Below are positions 1 through 9,806 of a stretch of DNA of 64,000 bases, piece after piece. The translations under genes were made by a program, and so were the position numbers. Position 1 is the stretch's first letter. The number at the start of each line of letters is the position of its first letter. The notes beneath the pieces were generated by a model, which made no database searches, had not been told where the DNA came from, and saw only the letters and a list, made by a program, of their open reading frames with translations. Origin of the DNA: Marchantia polymorpha subsp. ruderalis (lineage: Eukaryota; Streptophyta; Marchantiopsida; Marchantiales; Marchantiaceae); the NCBI GenBank assembly GCA_037833965.1, contig AP031352.1:29080501-29144500 (forward strand), read 5' to 3'.

Positions 1-1119
1 GACCATCAACAAGCGAGAGACGGAAATGCCGCACAGGTACATTCGCCTTCCGCCTTAGACATTTTGGCAACGAGCAGCGAGGCTGCAGCCGTGCCTTCGC
101 AGGCAGCACACGTCGAGGACGTGCAGCCCCACTCGGGGCAGTCGCCGACACAATCAATGGCGACTGAAATTCTCCACTCGGATGATGACGACGGAGGCTC
201 CACGGAAGAAATGTCAGGAGCAGAAGACACCGAGGAGGAGGAGGAGGAAATTGTTGGAGCGCCGGCGGCGGCGCTCTCTGAGCAGGTGATTCCGTTGCTG
301 CGGTACTTGGATCGCAAGGTCGATAAATACGCCGACCCACTCCAGCCGGGATCTTACATCGAGTTAGTGCGCAGGCGGACTCGCACTAAAGTCCACACCA
401 GCAAGCTATTAGCTAGAGTGGACCAGGAGTTGAGGGACTTGAAGGAGAAGCATGAGTGCTTGTGGGGTCAGTACAAGCTTAATCAGAAATTCTACAAGCA
501 CTCCGAGAAGATGAAGGATGAGAAACTGGGCGAGCTCACCAAGGAGCAGGTGAAGGTCAAGGAAGCACTCGATTCTGAGCAGGCCCAGAATCGGATTTTG
601 TCAGAGGAGCTCGTGCGACAGACGCGGTTGTTGGAACAATGTCAGCTCGCACGGCAGGCGGATGAAGAATTAATCCGCAGTTTGCAGTCAGAGTGTGGCG
701 AATTGAGGGCGCAACGTGCTGAAGCCGAATCGCAATTAGTGACGATTGAAGAGGATCGCACGAAGGTGGAGACGGCGAGGCGAGTCGCCCACTGTCTCAA
801 GGGCTACGCCCACTGGGAAGTGAAGGCGCAGGAGAAACTCACACTGCGTGAGTTTGAATTGCGCGCAGCCGGGTTGTTGTCAGGCGACAGTAGGAGTCGG
901 CGGAAGGTAGCGAAGAAGCTCGAGGCCTTTCTGTCGAAGGCACAGGATACCATGTCCGCCCTCGAGGGGGAGGTGTCCGCGGCGTTGCAGCGTTTGGGAC
1001 TGCGCAGTCGAGCGGAAGAGTGGCAGGGTAGGGAGTTAGTGCGCGGCAGTCGGCCGCGCAGGAGACGCAGTACAGGTTCCGCGGAGTGTAGTGTAGCGTG
1101 GTTCCGTGCAGGCGTGTAG
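1..1119 (+). CDS. C-terminal part of the U3-encoded coiled-coil protein (family A)
   Basis: The reading frame is open from base 1 to the stop at 1119 and continues left of the window. It matches the C-terminal third of the ORF at 19687-22587. In order it shows an acidic stretch (SDDDDGG, then a Glu run), a conserved block around EQVIPLLRYLDRK, a long heptad-like Glu/Lys/Gln/Leu-rich segment expected to form a coiled coil, and a conserved tail with YAHWEVKAQEKLTLREFELR. The function is unknown. It lies upstream of the LTR TATA box, so in this LTR it sits in U3. It differs from the other family A copies by a few substitutions and one short indel. Confidence 0.8.
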   Translation, partial: DHQQARDGNAAQVHSPSALDILATSSEAAAVPSQAAHVEDVQPHSGQSPTQSMATEILHSDDDDGGSTEEMSGAEDTEEEEEEIVGAPAAALSEQVIPLLRYLDRKVDKYADPLQPGSYIELVRRRTRTKVHTSKLLARVDQELRDLKEKHECLWGQYKLNQKFYKHSEKMKDEKLGELTKEQVKVKEALDSEQAQNRILSEELVRQTRLLEQCQLARQADEELIRSLQSECGELRAQRAEAESQLVTIEEDRTKVETARRVAHCLKGYAHWEVKAQEKLTLREFELRAAGLLSGDSRSRRKVAKKLEAFLSKAQDTMSALEGEVSAALQRLGLRSRAEEWQGRELVRGSRPRRRRSTGSAECSVAWFRAGV

Positions 1120-2131
1120 CGTAGTGCAGTGTAGTGTTTGGTAGGACTTAGAAGGTATAAAATAGTTCCAGGCGTTTTGCCTGGGGTTCTTTCCCAAACT
1201 CAGAAGTATAGATCAGGAACCCATTTCCTTTGCGTGTTTGTGTCCTTGAGTTCTGTCACCACGCAGGAGGAGTTACAACTTAGCGTTCCGCATTTTGTAG
1301 CTGAAGGCCTTCGGCCGAATGTTCAGAGCTAGTACATTGGTTAGAGACTTGAGTAGTTCGGATCTGCACCTGCGGGTGACTGCCGATGCTCAGAGCCAGT
1401 GACTAGTTAGATACTTGAACAGTTTCGCCCCTACACCTTCGAGTGTTTCTTTCTGATTGTACTCCTTGGGATTTTTCCCCTGAATGCCAAAGTGAAGTTT
1501 TGCTACTTCGTGTAAGCCTTGGTTGTAAATTCAGGTTACGCTGCAGCAGGTGCCTTGAGGGTAACCCCTGTAGTATTTCTGGGAATGACAAGTGCCTGAG
1601 AATTCAAACTCTTCAATAGACTGTTGTTGTGTTACTGGAATGTTTCACAGTGAGTCCTTCAGTGCGGACCTGTGTTCTCTGCGCGTTTTGTGAGTTGAGA
1701 GTGTTGTTCACCGCGTAGGAGGGACTTCGATCCGAAGTAGGTAGTCCAAACCGGGTTTCCTACACTAGCAGCAAGCTAGTGGAAGCGTTGTAAAAGCCGG
1801 AGTTGGAAGTCACTGCCCGCAGCTTTGCCGAGTGTGCTCGTGAGAGACCTTCCCCCTGAAATCTTGAAGTAGAGGTCCTAACGGATCTCTGGGTTGTGTT
1901 TCTGTAGTTTCAGGTGTGTGTGTGTGTGTGTGTTACGCTGCACTGTGCGACCTCCGAGTGCGCTCCGAGTGGACACTTGCAGTATTTCTGGGAGTGACAG
2001 TCGCCTGAGAATTCAAACTCCTCAATAGTCTGTTAAAACGTGACACTTTGTACCCTGTGTGTTCCTCTGTCCCTGTGGGTTCGACCTTTCTACCACTATA
2101 TTGCAGTTTTAGCCTTTAGTGGGTTATTACA
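1..2131 (+). mobile_element. Partial family A Gypsy LTR, 3' part, cut by the window edge
   Basis: This is the sense-strand 3' part of a long Ty3/Gypsy LTR of the same family as the LTRs at 18675-24075 and 29872-35272. It carries the end of the U3 ORF (to 1119), a TATAAAA box at 1156-1162, the R-U5 part with the GGCCTTCGGCC hairpin near 1307, a (GT)n tract near 1915-1931, and the terminal GGGTTATTACA ending at 2131. No primer-binding site follows, so it is a 3' LTR or a solo LTR whose other end lies left of the window. It is treated as a fossil. The visible ORF part is open and shows no obvious break. Confidence 0.9.
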
Positions 2132-2479
2132 GGTTGTAAAAGCCGGAGTTGGGAGTCACTACCCGCAGATTCGCTGAGTGTGCTCGCGAGAGACGTTCCC
2201 CCCCTTGAAATCTTAAGTAGAGGTCCTAACCGATCTCTGGGTTGTGTTTCTGTAGTTTCAGGTGTGTGTGTGTGTGTGTGTGTTGAGTGAACTACGCTGC
2301 ACTGTGCGACCTCCGAGTGAACATTTGCACTATTTCTGGGAGTGACAGTCGCCTGAGAATTCAAACTCCTCAATAGTGTGTTAAATGTGACACTTTGTAC
2401 CATGTGTGTTGCCTCTGTCCTTGTGGGTTCGACCTTTCTACCACTATATTACAGTTTTAGCCTTTAGTGGGTTATTACA
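2132..2479 (+). repeat. Tandem duplication of the LTR tail
   Basis: About 348 bases starting GGTTGTAAAAGCCGGAG and ending GGGTTATTACA repeat the segment just before (about 1784-2131) with small differences, including the (GT)n tract. The LTR therefore has two successive 3' ends. The other family A LTRs have a single tail. Slippage or recombination between short repeats in R-U5 is a likely origin. Confidence 0.8.
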
Positions 2480-2590
2480 AGTATAGATTTGGACCCGAAG
2501 TAAGAAAACACTTGAGGCATGACGGAGATAAAGTACACCACACGCATTTGATCCAAACTGCAACCTGTGACCAAAAGAAACTGGAGATTA

Positions 2591-2627
2591 AATCTGCCGG
2601 TGCTTGACTTAAGAGCACCGGCAGATT
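2591..2627. repeat. Hairpin, 14-bp perfect stem, 9-nt loop
   Basis: The arm at 2591-2604 (AATCTGCCGGTGCT) is exactly complementary to the arm at 2614-2627. Weaker complementarity continues outward to about 2565 and 2653. It lies at the apparent centre of the decayed foldback copy. Confidence 0.85.
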
Positions 2628-3080
2628 CAGTCTCGCATCTCTTTTGATCACAGGTTAAAGTTTGAACAAAATGATAGTGGTGGACTTTGTCTCCCTCAAG
2701 CCAGGAAGGTCTACTCTAGGAGAGAAATGCTAGCACGGAAACCAAATGTGGTCACTTCCTGTTGTTGATGCTGATGTCAATGTCAAGACGCCACGGTAAC
2801 ATATGACTACATTATAAGCAAGCATGCAGTTGGAAAACTGTTGACTGTTTGTGACATAAACATACTCTTTATGTATATTCAAAACTTAGAGTGCAGATAA
2901 TTCATGGGAAGTGCGAAATTGTGAATCTGGATAAAGTGGGGGATTTTTTCTTCTGTCACAAATTAACAGTCCACAGTTTTAAACAACATTGCTTTCGATG
3001 CCTTGAGATGCTAGCGTCATTGCAGATTGCTTAAACAACCGATACCATCGGTCGAACTATGATCAACATCGAAGATTGAA

Positions 3081-3132
3081 TAGAGGCCGTTTAGCTTTGA
3101 CTAAAATTATAGTCAAAGCTAAACGGCCTCTA
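3081..3132. repeat. Hairpin, 23-bp perfect stem, 6-nt loop
   Basis: Bases 3081-3103 are exactly complementary to 3110-3132, with loop AAATTA. No equivalent was seen in the palindrome at 39851-42450, so it looks like a separate local inverted duplication. Confidence 0.85.
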
Positions 3133-3482
3133 GAACATTACAACGCACTGATTTCTCAAGAAACATAGCTTGAATCACTCACACAGACTTTGCAGCGCAG
3201 TAGGCGCTTTTTTAATTCCAAGTATCTACGTTACCCACCTTATAAGCTTCAGGGTCCATTTGTGTCTTTGAGAACCTCGAGTCTATTTGCCAAATCCCTC
3301 ACGAGTTCGAAAAATTATCATCCGCATATGATCACATTCCATACCTTCCACTCCATAACATTGAGCCTATCCTTCGCCTTTCCATTAGCACAGTTCGATG
3401 CATGCAATCAGACTTGCAGTTCTTGGAATCGTCTGGACTTTTGTGCGTGCATGTCAGCTCGCATTCGGGAGCACACGAAAGG

Positions 3483-3513
3483 CGGTTTGAAGAGTCGTAG
3501 ACTCTTCAAACCG
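3483..3513. repeat. Hairpin, 14-bp perfect stem, 3-nt loop
   Basis: The arm at 3483-3496 (CGGTTTGAAGAGTC) pairs perfectly with 3500-3513 around a GTA loop. It corresponds in position to the GGTTTGGAGTC hairpins at 39951-39977 and 42321-42347, but the stem sequence differs on both sides while pairing is kept. Confidence 0.85.
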
Positions 3514-3710
3514 TACACATGCGGAAGATGCTTTCACAATTCAAGATTCTCAGTGTGTGCATGCGACTCTCCCTGGATATGAATATACACCGTCGGAACC
3601 AGCATCCCGAGGTGAGCACATTTCACTTCTTCGACCCAAAGTCATCAGATTCCAGCTCGTCGTTCCCAATACGAAAAGAGAATGCATGCATTCAAACCGG
3701 AAAAGGTTAA

Positions 3711-3826
3711 CGAGAGATTGTACAGCTTCTTGCTCGATTCCCACAAAGTATCTTTGCGTCTAGCAAGATCTTGCTAGACGCGAAGATACTTTGTGGTAAT
3801 CGAGCAAGAAGCTGTACAATCTCTCG
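3711..3826. repeat. 116-bp near-perfect palindrome
   Basis: Two arms of 57 bases (3711-3767 and 3770-3826) are complementary with only two mismatches and a centre of AAGATCTT. There is essentially no loop. It could be a small inverted duplication, a miniature foldback element, or a precursor of small RNAs. The sequence alone cannot decide. Confidence 0.85.
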
Positions 3827-3959
3827 AGACAGGTGTGATTTGGATCGAATCACGCTTTATACAGATTATTCTCACAAGCCCAGGCCAGAAAGCAAGCAAT
3901 GAAACATTAATGTGTGGTAGTTCTGGTTAGGTGAACCTGAAATATGTCTCCGTCTCGGG

Positions 3960-4815
3960 CGACACATGAGCGCATGTGGCACCCGCTTCATCGTCTCCGC
4001 GAATCGATTCCGATTGCGTGAATTGCAAGCGAAGAGGACCTCTAGGCAGCCAGCACCCAATTCGCAAACCTCGTAACTCAAGCAGCGGTCGAGAGGAAGC
4101 TGGGCTCCTGCTTTCGACATCGTACGAGGAAGACGTCGTAGAATAAATTGCCCGCAATTTCGCTCACGCTTCGATTGGCAGCTGCCAGCTGACCTTTCTC
4201 AAAAGCTGGAAGCTTGCGTCTCCTCCTGCAATCATGGGGACCACTCGCTGCTGCGACTCTCTGCGCTCGGACTCTCACCATCGCCGGCGCGCTGTCAGTG
4301 GCCTTCTCTCGTGCATCGCATCGCGAATCGATTCTGATGGCCTTCCGGAGCAGGCGAAGAGAACTTCTAGGCAGCCGGCACCCAACTTGCAAACCTCGGA
4401 CCTCAAGCAGCGCTGCAGTCGAGAGGAAGCTGGGCTGCTGCTTTTGACATCGTACGAGGAGGTCGTCGTCGAATCGGAGACGTGTTATGACCCGGCCGCC
4501 CAGCCTCCACTGACGCTCCGAGACCCAAATCATCGAAACCTTCTAGCTCACGAAACAATGTGTTCGCTTTCTGCGAATGTTGTCACCAGTTCTGGTGCAC
4601 TGCCAAGCGATCGTGCATGTCGCTATATCATGTGCCCCAATCAATTGCTCGCGACTTCGCTCGCGCTGAGATCTGCAGGTGCAAGTTGACCTTTCTCAAA
4701 CCTGGGAGCTTGCGCCTCCGCCTGCAATCATTCGGGCCACTCGCTGCTGCGACTCTCTGCGTTCGGACTCTCACCATCGCCGGCGCGCTAACACTGACAT
4801 TCTCTCGTGCATCGC
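3960..4815. repeat. GC-rich imperfect tandem repeat
   Basis: Blocks recur in the same order. GCGAAGAG...CTAGGCAGCC occurs near 4030 and 4357. GACCTTTCTCAAA followed by GCAATCAT occurs near 4191 and 4688. ACTCTCACCATCGCCGGCGCGCT occurs near 4271 and 4769. The second unit is longer by roughly 170 bases. One equivalent unit, inverted, is present at about 39290-39850. Overlapping short ORFs on both strands are unlikely to be genes. Confidence 0.7.
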
Positions 4816-6820
4816 ATTCCTGACCTTCACATGGCGGAGTGACATGATTCGCAGCTCATCGACCCAAACATTCCACGAGCTCTTTCGTTTTCACACTCCA
4901 AATGGGCTTACAATCCAGCTGTTCTAATTTAAACCTTTTCAAATTTCAAAGAGAGTGGAAAAATTCACAACGTCTCTGTCTTTACATTAAAGTGTTTTTT
5001 TTTGTTTTATGTATCAAGGTGGATACCTTGATCCAATCCTGGCACCATTGCTTCGTCAGAATCTATCACTCTTAAAGTTTGTTCAATTATCATTTCTCTT
5101 ATTGAGAAGTCCGAAGTATCTACAAGTGATTACTGTACTTATCTGCCCACGTATCCAACATAAATTCTCATTAGATTTGTGGTTGAAATAAGTGTAGCAA
5201 AGTGTCTCGGAACACTATGAAGCCATGCAAGTGAACATCATTGATCATTTACATGCTTTTGTAAAAATTTACTGAACACAAGAAACAAGTTAAAAAATAC
5301 TTTGCACTTTATCCTATGACTAAACATGGAGGTTCTATGATCCATATTTTGATCAACGAATCTCTCACTCATTATTTATACCTCTCAATAGAGAAACTTA
5401 AACATCAAATTGCGAAGAGAAAAATTTTCAAATACCTCCTAAATGTTGGATTGTAGATATACAAATTAAGTAGATACTGTATTCAATGTTTTTTTAAAAC
5501 TCCAAACGATTCCTCTAGTTGCTAATTTATGACTTTGGTTGATCGTCACCATCACTTTTTCAACTTAGTTCGACATTCATAATCCAACTTGTTTACAACA
5601 GAACTACAAGGGTTTGTTGTTTCAAGTTTGGCTGGTCAGAGTCCATAATCTTCAACCTATATCTACAGTAAATCACTTCTCAAGTAAACTTTATAAAAGA
5701 ATATGAGATCTTCATTCTGGATCTTACTGACGGAAAAAATCAAAAATTTTCAAATTGCTATCTTGCAATTACTTTAAAATATAGTAACTATTGATTTAAT
5801 TCATATTAATCATGACTAAATTTGAGTGATATGATCAAATTGAGCAACAAACTATTTAATTAGATAAAACAAGGAGAATCCTCTAAAGATTGTGTATGAC
5901 AATAATTATTTTGTAATTCAATAAAAATTCAACTGATATTTTTCACTTCTATTGAAAATTTATTATTTTGTGACTAGTTATCAATATTCAATTGATTTAA
6001 AGTTTGTTATTGATTTTTTATAGTCGAATGTCCAGGAGATGTTGGATTTTTGGCAATCACATATTTTGTAATCGTTTGTTATCATTTTACATAATACATG
6101 AACGTGTTTCAAAAAATTCCAAAGTTATCAATGAAATGCAAATTTGATTTTTCTTATGCAAATTTGAACATATGAAAATAAACTACAGATATTCTGAATG
6201 ACTAAAATTTATTACAAATAAATTGCAATGAGTATTATATTGAGTATCTTGAAAAGAAATTTAGAAAAATTTTACAACGACATTTTTTTTTCCTTCTCAA
6301 TTAAGACTATGAATCTGAAAGAAATTTTTTCCAAAGTTTGTGAAAAGTATTGTATAATACTAGAATGTGATGAGGTAATAATATCTGATAATATAGAGGT
6401 GAGAATATGTGAAAAAATATATCAAGAATATTAAAGCACCATAATTTTCATTTGTTAGAATACAATATCATGTGTGATGAATTCAACTCTACTACAATTA
6501 AAAATGAGATGATAAATGCATGAAATTCTAGCCATTCGTGATTAATACATGAGAAATAGATACTTGATATTCCTATAGAAATATATTCCTTGGCATTAGA
6601 AACATCTTACATTGGTAAAGTTATTTCAGAATTTTGTAAACACTGTGTTATGAGCAAACATCATAGAAATTTTTTTAATGTTGGATTTTTCAATTTATAT
6701 ATTTACTTGAGGATATAAACTTGATTTATAAGACGTGCAAAAAATATTTCCAAAATTACCATTATTTGAAATTTATATGATGAAATTTATATGTGTAATT
6801 TTTTGACAATTATGATTTTT
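4330..6820. repeat. Left arm of a large inverted repeat
   Basis: Read on the reverse strand, this segment matches 13299-14021 followed by 38017-39840, with substitutions and small indels. Examples are the TGGCAATCACATATTTTG block near 6053, the TGTTATGAGCAAACATCATAG block near 6648, and the GGTGGATACCTTGATCCAATCCTGGC block near 5018. The right arm is split by the family B solo LTR. Most of the arm is AT-rich with no convincing gene. The inner end stops where the right arm runs into a Copia-type primer-binding site, so the AT-rich part may derive from the interior of an old Copia element. Confidence 0.8.
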
Positions 6821-7040
6821 TTTTTAAAATTAATTGTTTCAAACAAATATCTAAGCTATGTACAAGTTTGAAAAGCAAAAAAGCTCAAAATAAAATTCAG
6901 ATCTGACACAATCTGAAGTTTTATGCTTGAATATCTGCTATTTATTCTTCAATTATGCTAATTATCCTTCACTCTACAAAAATTATATAAATTGCTTAAG
7001 AAAAAACTTTTGTGATTGGTCAGAGAAATCTCATTTCAAT

Positions 7041-7286
7041 ATGAACACGCTTGCTCCACTGCCCGAGGTCTTTCACGTAACATTAAACGCTACGCTATCG
7101 GAAGTGCAAGCTTACACGTTGATTCCGGGTAACGCTTTTGTGATAAAGCGCAAACGCATGTTGGTAACAAGAAAGATAGAGCTATCAAGGGACTTGATCT
7201 TGTATATTCCCATTGGAACAAATTGGTTGTATTCGGAGGTACTCGCCAGCGCAACACTCCCAGCCGTAGCACTGGCTGTGAATTAG
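7041..7286 (+). CDS. Unrecognised 81-residue ORF in a GC-richer island
   Basis: An open frame from ATG 7041 to the stop at 7286 lies in a patch less AT-rich than its flanks. It could be extended upstream to 6927, but that part is AT-rich and looks non-coding. The predicted peptide starts MNTLAPLPEVFHVTLNATL, has a basic stretch (KRKRMLVTRK) and ends with an Ala/Val/Leu-rich tail. I do not recognise a family. It may be an exon fragment or a captured piece; no partner exons were identified. Confidence 0.25.
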   Translation: MNTLAPLPEVFHVTLNATLSEVQAYTLIPGNAFVIKRKRMLVTRKIELSRDLILYIPIGTNWLYSEVLASATLPAVALAVN

Positions 7287-8627
7287 ACAAGAAATAATTA
7301 CAGCAGCACAAATTGAGGGATAACAAGCCGGCCCCGTGAATAATGATGAAAAAAACAATATTTAGAAATTTTTATGTTTATTGCAAAATGTACGAGACTT
7401 TTTGTCATCTCATAAAAATTTGTAATTCGCAAGAAAAAGATTTTTTCTATAAAATTAATCATAAAATGTTGAAGAAGGTGCGCAATATATTAAGTCATTT
7501 AAACTGAAATTGTGAATATTGTATCTGAAAATTCTTTTCACCTTTAATGTAATATTTTTTTTATCCTATTTAAACTGAATCACGAACAAAATCCTAATTA
7601 TCATTATTCAAAAATATCTTATTATGTTACTTATATTGTCATATCTAAAACCAATAAGATCAAGTTGTATCATAGATCCAAGAATTGTCGTTTTTTTTTG
7701 GATATGCTAGTGGTGTGAATTATTCTAGATTATGAAATATAGTGTAATTATTGGAAATATAGATATTTTAAGTCTTTCCAAATAGACAAGGATAATTCTA
7801 CATTCACTTATATTCTATATCAATATGAACGGTTTCATTGGGAACACTATCTATAGTCTCAAGGAAAATTGACATGCTCTCCAATTAGAATTAGATGATA
7901 AATTTTTGTATTTTTTGTATGGGGACTGCAGCGTGACGTGGTGATGACATATCTGTCAAAGCTTACGTCAAATTCTCGATTATCACTTCTCAAGTCTAGC
8001 TCGAGTTTTTTCATAATGACCATGCGTCGTTAATGTGCAAGAGACACTGGCTGTGTCTCCCAAAGGCCATCTAGATTCGCTAAAGGTTTCATCTTGTAGC
8101 TATGGGTCATATGCATGGACTAACAATTCAACTATAACAACCAGTTGCCTCTAAATATTCCATCTTGCAAGGCCCGCACATACAAGTGGGGTTTAGGCGT
8201 ACAGCTCTAGTGGATTTGACCCTTCCAACTCGGGATTTGACCTTAATGTTTTTCATATGTTTCCATGCACAGCGCTCTATAAGGTCTCTTTCCATTACTA
8301 ACCCTGGTCTGATTTAAGCTCTATATAATTCACGAATAATCATCAAAACACAAAATCTAGCCAGAATTGTCTATATTAAGGCTCACAAGACAGCTTGAAG
8401 TGCTCGGAATATACCATGCGACTCCAGTGGATTTGGATTGCCTCGTACAGTCTTGGAGTCTGGAATTACGTGACATCATTCGGCAAAAGGCTTACTTTGC
8501 AATGGGTGTTCCTGTCTGGAAAAGCCCTTTACTTCAAGCTTGATTTATGGAATAGGATCTGGTCCTAGCTACTGCAGGTGCGATGGATACTTCACCACCG
8601 CTTCCTTCACTTCCACCCAAACTGGTG
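7287..8627. other. AT-rich DNA, then the upstream region of the germin-like gene
   Basis: From 7287 to about 7915 the sequence is AT-rich with no gene or clear repeat seen. From about 7916 base composition becomes more balanced and probably includes the promoter region of the gene at 8861. A TATATAA-like string lies near 8322, and a better placed TATAAA at 8628. Confidence 0.4.
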
Positions 8628-8633
8628 TATAAA
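8628..8633 (+). promoter_or_regulatory. Candidate TATA box of the germin-like gene
   Basis: TATAAAG lies about 230 bases upstream of the ATG at 8861, which would give a 5' leader of roughly 200 bases. Placement is plausible but is inferred from position only. Confidence 0.4.
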
Positions 8634-8860
8634 GTCCCAAGGGCTCGCAGCTGACAATCACAGCTCCAGTGTACTCCTAGGACTGCCAAAATCTTTCACC
8701 CATATCAATGAGTTGAAATCCAAAAATATCCCAGAGTGTCAGAGTGAAGTTCCAGTGTTTTTAAATCCCGATACTGCCTCGAATTGTACTGAATCTTTAA
8801 GAAGCTTGGTGGTTGCGACAATCTTCTTGTTCAAATCTTCTTACACCATCGAACTCAGTG

Positions 8861-9550
8861 ATGGGGCTTGTGCGGATCATGGGACCTGCGTGTTGCCATT
8901 TGGTTTTATTGACGATGTTCATACTGGTGGCAAGTCCTGTCCAAGTAGCTGATCCAGACCCCCTCCAGGATTTCTATATCGCAGACCTTAGTCAGGGGTC
9001 GTTTTTCAATGGCTACCCGTGCAAGGATCCCACAACAGCCGTGGTAGAAGACTTCATCTTCAAGGGCTTGAAAGATGCGAGCATCATATCAGATGAAAGT
9101 CCCTGTGGCGCAGCGGCAACTCTCGCCTTCGCCCGTCATTGGCCTGCTTTGAACACGCTCGGAGTTTCGTTGGTGCGCCTTGATTTGATTTCAAGTGGTG
9201 TCATTGCGCCACACAATCACAACCTGGCCACTGAGCTTGTCTTCGTCACAGCTGGAGAGCTGTATATTGGATTCGTGGCTAACAGTGACGACGTCAGCGC
9301 TCCCAACAAGTTGTTCGCTGGGATGGTGAAGGCAGGAGAGGCGTTCGTCATCCCCAGAGGCCTGGTGCATTTCCAGATGAACAACGGAACGATCAATGCT
9401 TCCACAATCAACTTCCTCAACTCTCACAATCCGGGAATCTCATTTCTCCCTCTCACTTTGTTTGCAGCCCAGCCAGCTGTGGATCCGGCTATGCTGACGA
9501 GGTCTTTCGCAGTCGATCAAAGCGCACTGTCTGATCTGGCACTTTTCTGA
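8861..9550 (+). CDS. Germin-like protein (cupin), intronless
   Basis: The product of 229 residues belongs to the germin-like proteins, extracellular manganese-binding cupins; known members act as oxalate oxidase, superoxide dismutase or without known activity. ATG 8861 is preferred over the in-frame ATG at 8813 because it gives a normal signal peptide: a hydrophobic stretch ending near ASPVQVADPDPLQDFYIAD, the usual mature start. Two Cys (GYPCKDP and ESPCGAA) fit the conserved N-terminal disulfide. The metal site is visible: HNHNLATE (His-x-His-x4-Glu) in cupin motif 1 and the His of GEAFVIPRGLVHFQMN in motif 2. The C-terminal region has the expected LFAAQPAVDPAMLTRSF. Length is typical and there is no break or intron. 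Substrate cannot be predicted. Its 3' flank is duplicated beyond the neighbouring solo LTR. Confidence 0.93.
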   Translation: MGLVRIMGPACCHLVLLTMFILVASPVQVADPDPLQDFYIADLSQGSFFNGYPCKDPTTAVVEDFIFKGLKDASIISDESPCGAAATLAFARHWPALNTLGVSLVRLDLISSGVIAPHNHNLATELVFVTAGELYIGFVANSDDVSAPNKLFAGMVKAGEAFVIPRGLVHFQMNNGTINASTINFLNSHNPGISFLPLTLFAAQPAVDPAMLTRSFAVDQSALSDLALF

Positions 9551-9589
9551 TCGCCATTCAGCAATGTGTTTGTGTAAGGATTAGAAGCA

Positions 9590-9770
9590 GTATGGGCATC
9601 TATAAACGTTGCTAGACTGCGCTTGTTTAAGGAAATGATTGTGATTGTCAAGGCACCTTAGTGTCCAGATTGTAACGATAACATAAAGTAGCTTGGATTT
9701 CTGTTGCCACCAGTTTAATTTGAAAGATTGAAACATGGACGTGTAAATTGGGTTGTTTAGGGTAGGCACC
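9590..9770 (+). repeat. 3' flank of the germin-like gene, copy 1 of a diverged direct repeat
   Basis: TTAGAAGCAGTATGGG, GCTAGACTGCGCTTGTT, GTCAAGGCACC and ATGGACGTGTAAAT recur in the same order at 12168-12410, with many changes. The solo LTR at 9807 inserted between the two copies. The simplest reading is an old tandem duplication of the gene's 3' flank, perhaps the remains of a tandem germin-like array. Confidence 0.55.
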
Positions 9771-9806
9771 TGAGTGTCCACATGAAAGAGATGAGATGAG
9801 ATGAGG

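Larger units (their letters stand above)
2480..3600. repeat. Decayed copy of the foldback-type repeat seen at 39851-42450
   Basis: Several stretches match the arms of the palindrome at 39851-42450: GTGGTGGACTTTGTCTCC near 2680, GATGCATGCAATCAGACTTGCAG near 3399-3421, the AGCTCGCATTCGG block near 3460, and the GTGTGTGCATGCGACTCTC end near 3555. The sequence folds around a centre near 2609, because the flanks at 2565-2585 and 2628-2653 are also complementary. The left half is short, probably cut by the LTR to its left. The ORFs here are short and not convincing. Confidence 0.6.

Noticed and set aside
1403-1591. A 62-residue ORF that recurs at 19218-19406 and 30415-30603
   Set aside because: It lies on the R-U5 part of the LTR and recurs only because the LTR recurs; the sequence is not protein-like.
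3190-3582. Short ORFs in the hairpin-rich region and in the palindrome arms (for example 40531-40722)
   Set aside because: They overlap inverted repeats, lack similarity to known proteins and differ between repeat copies.
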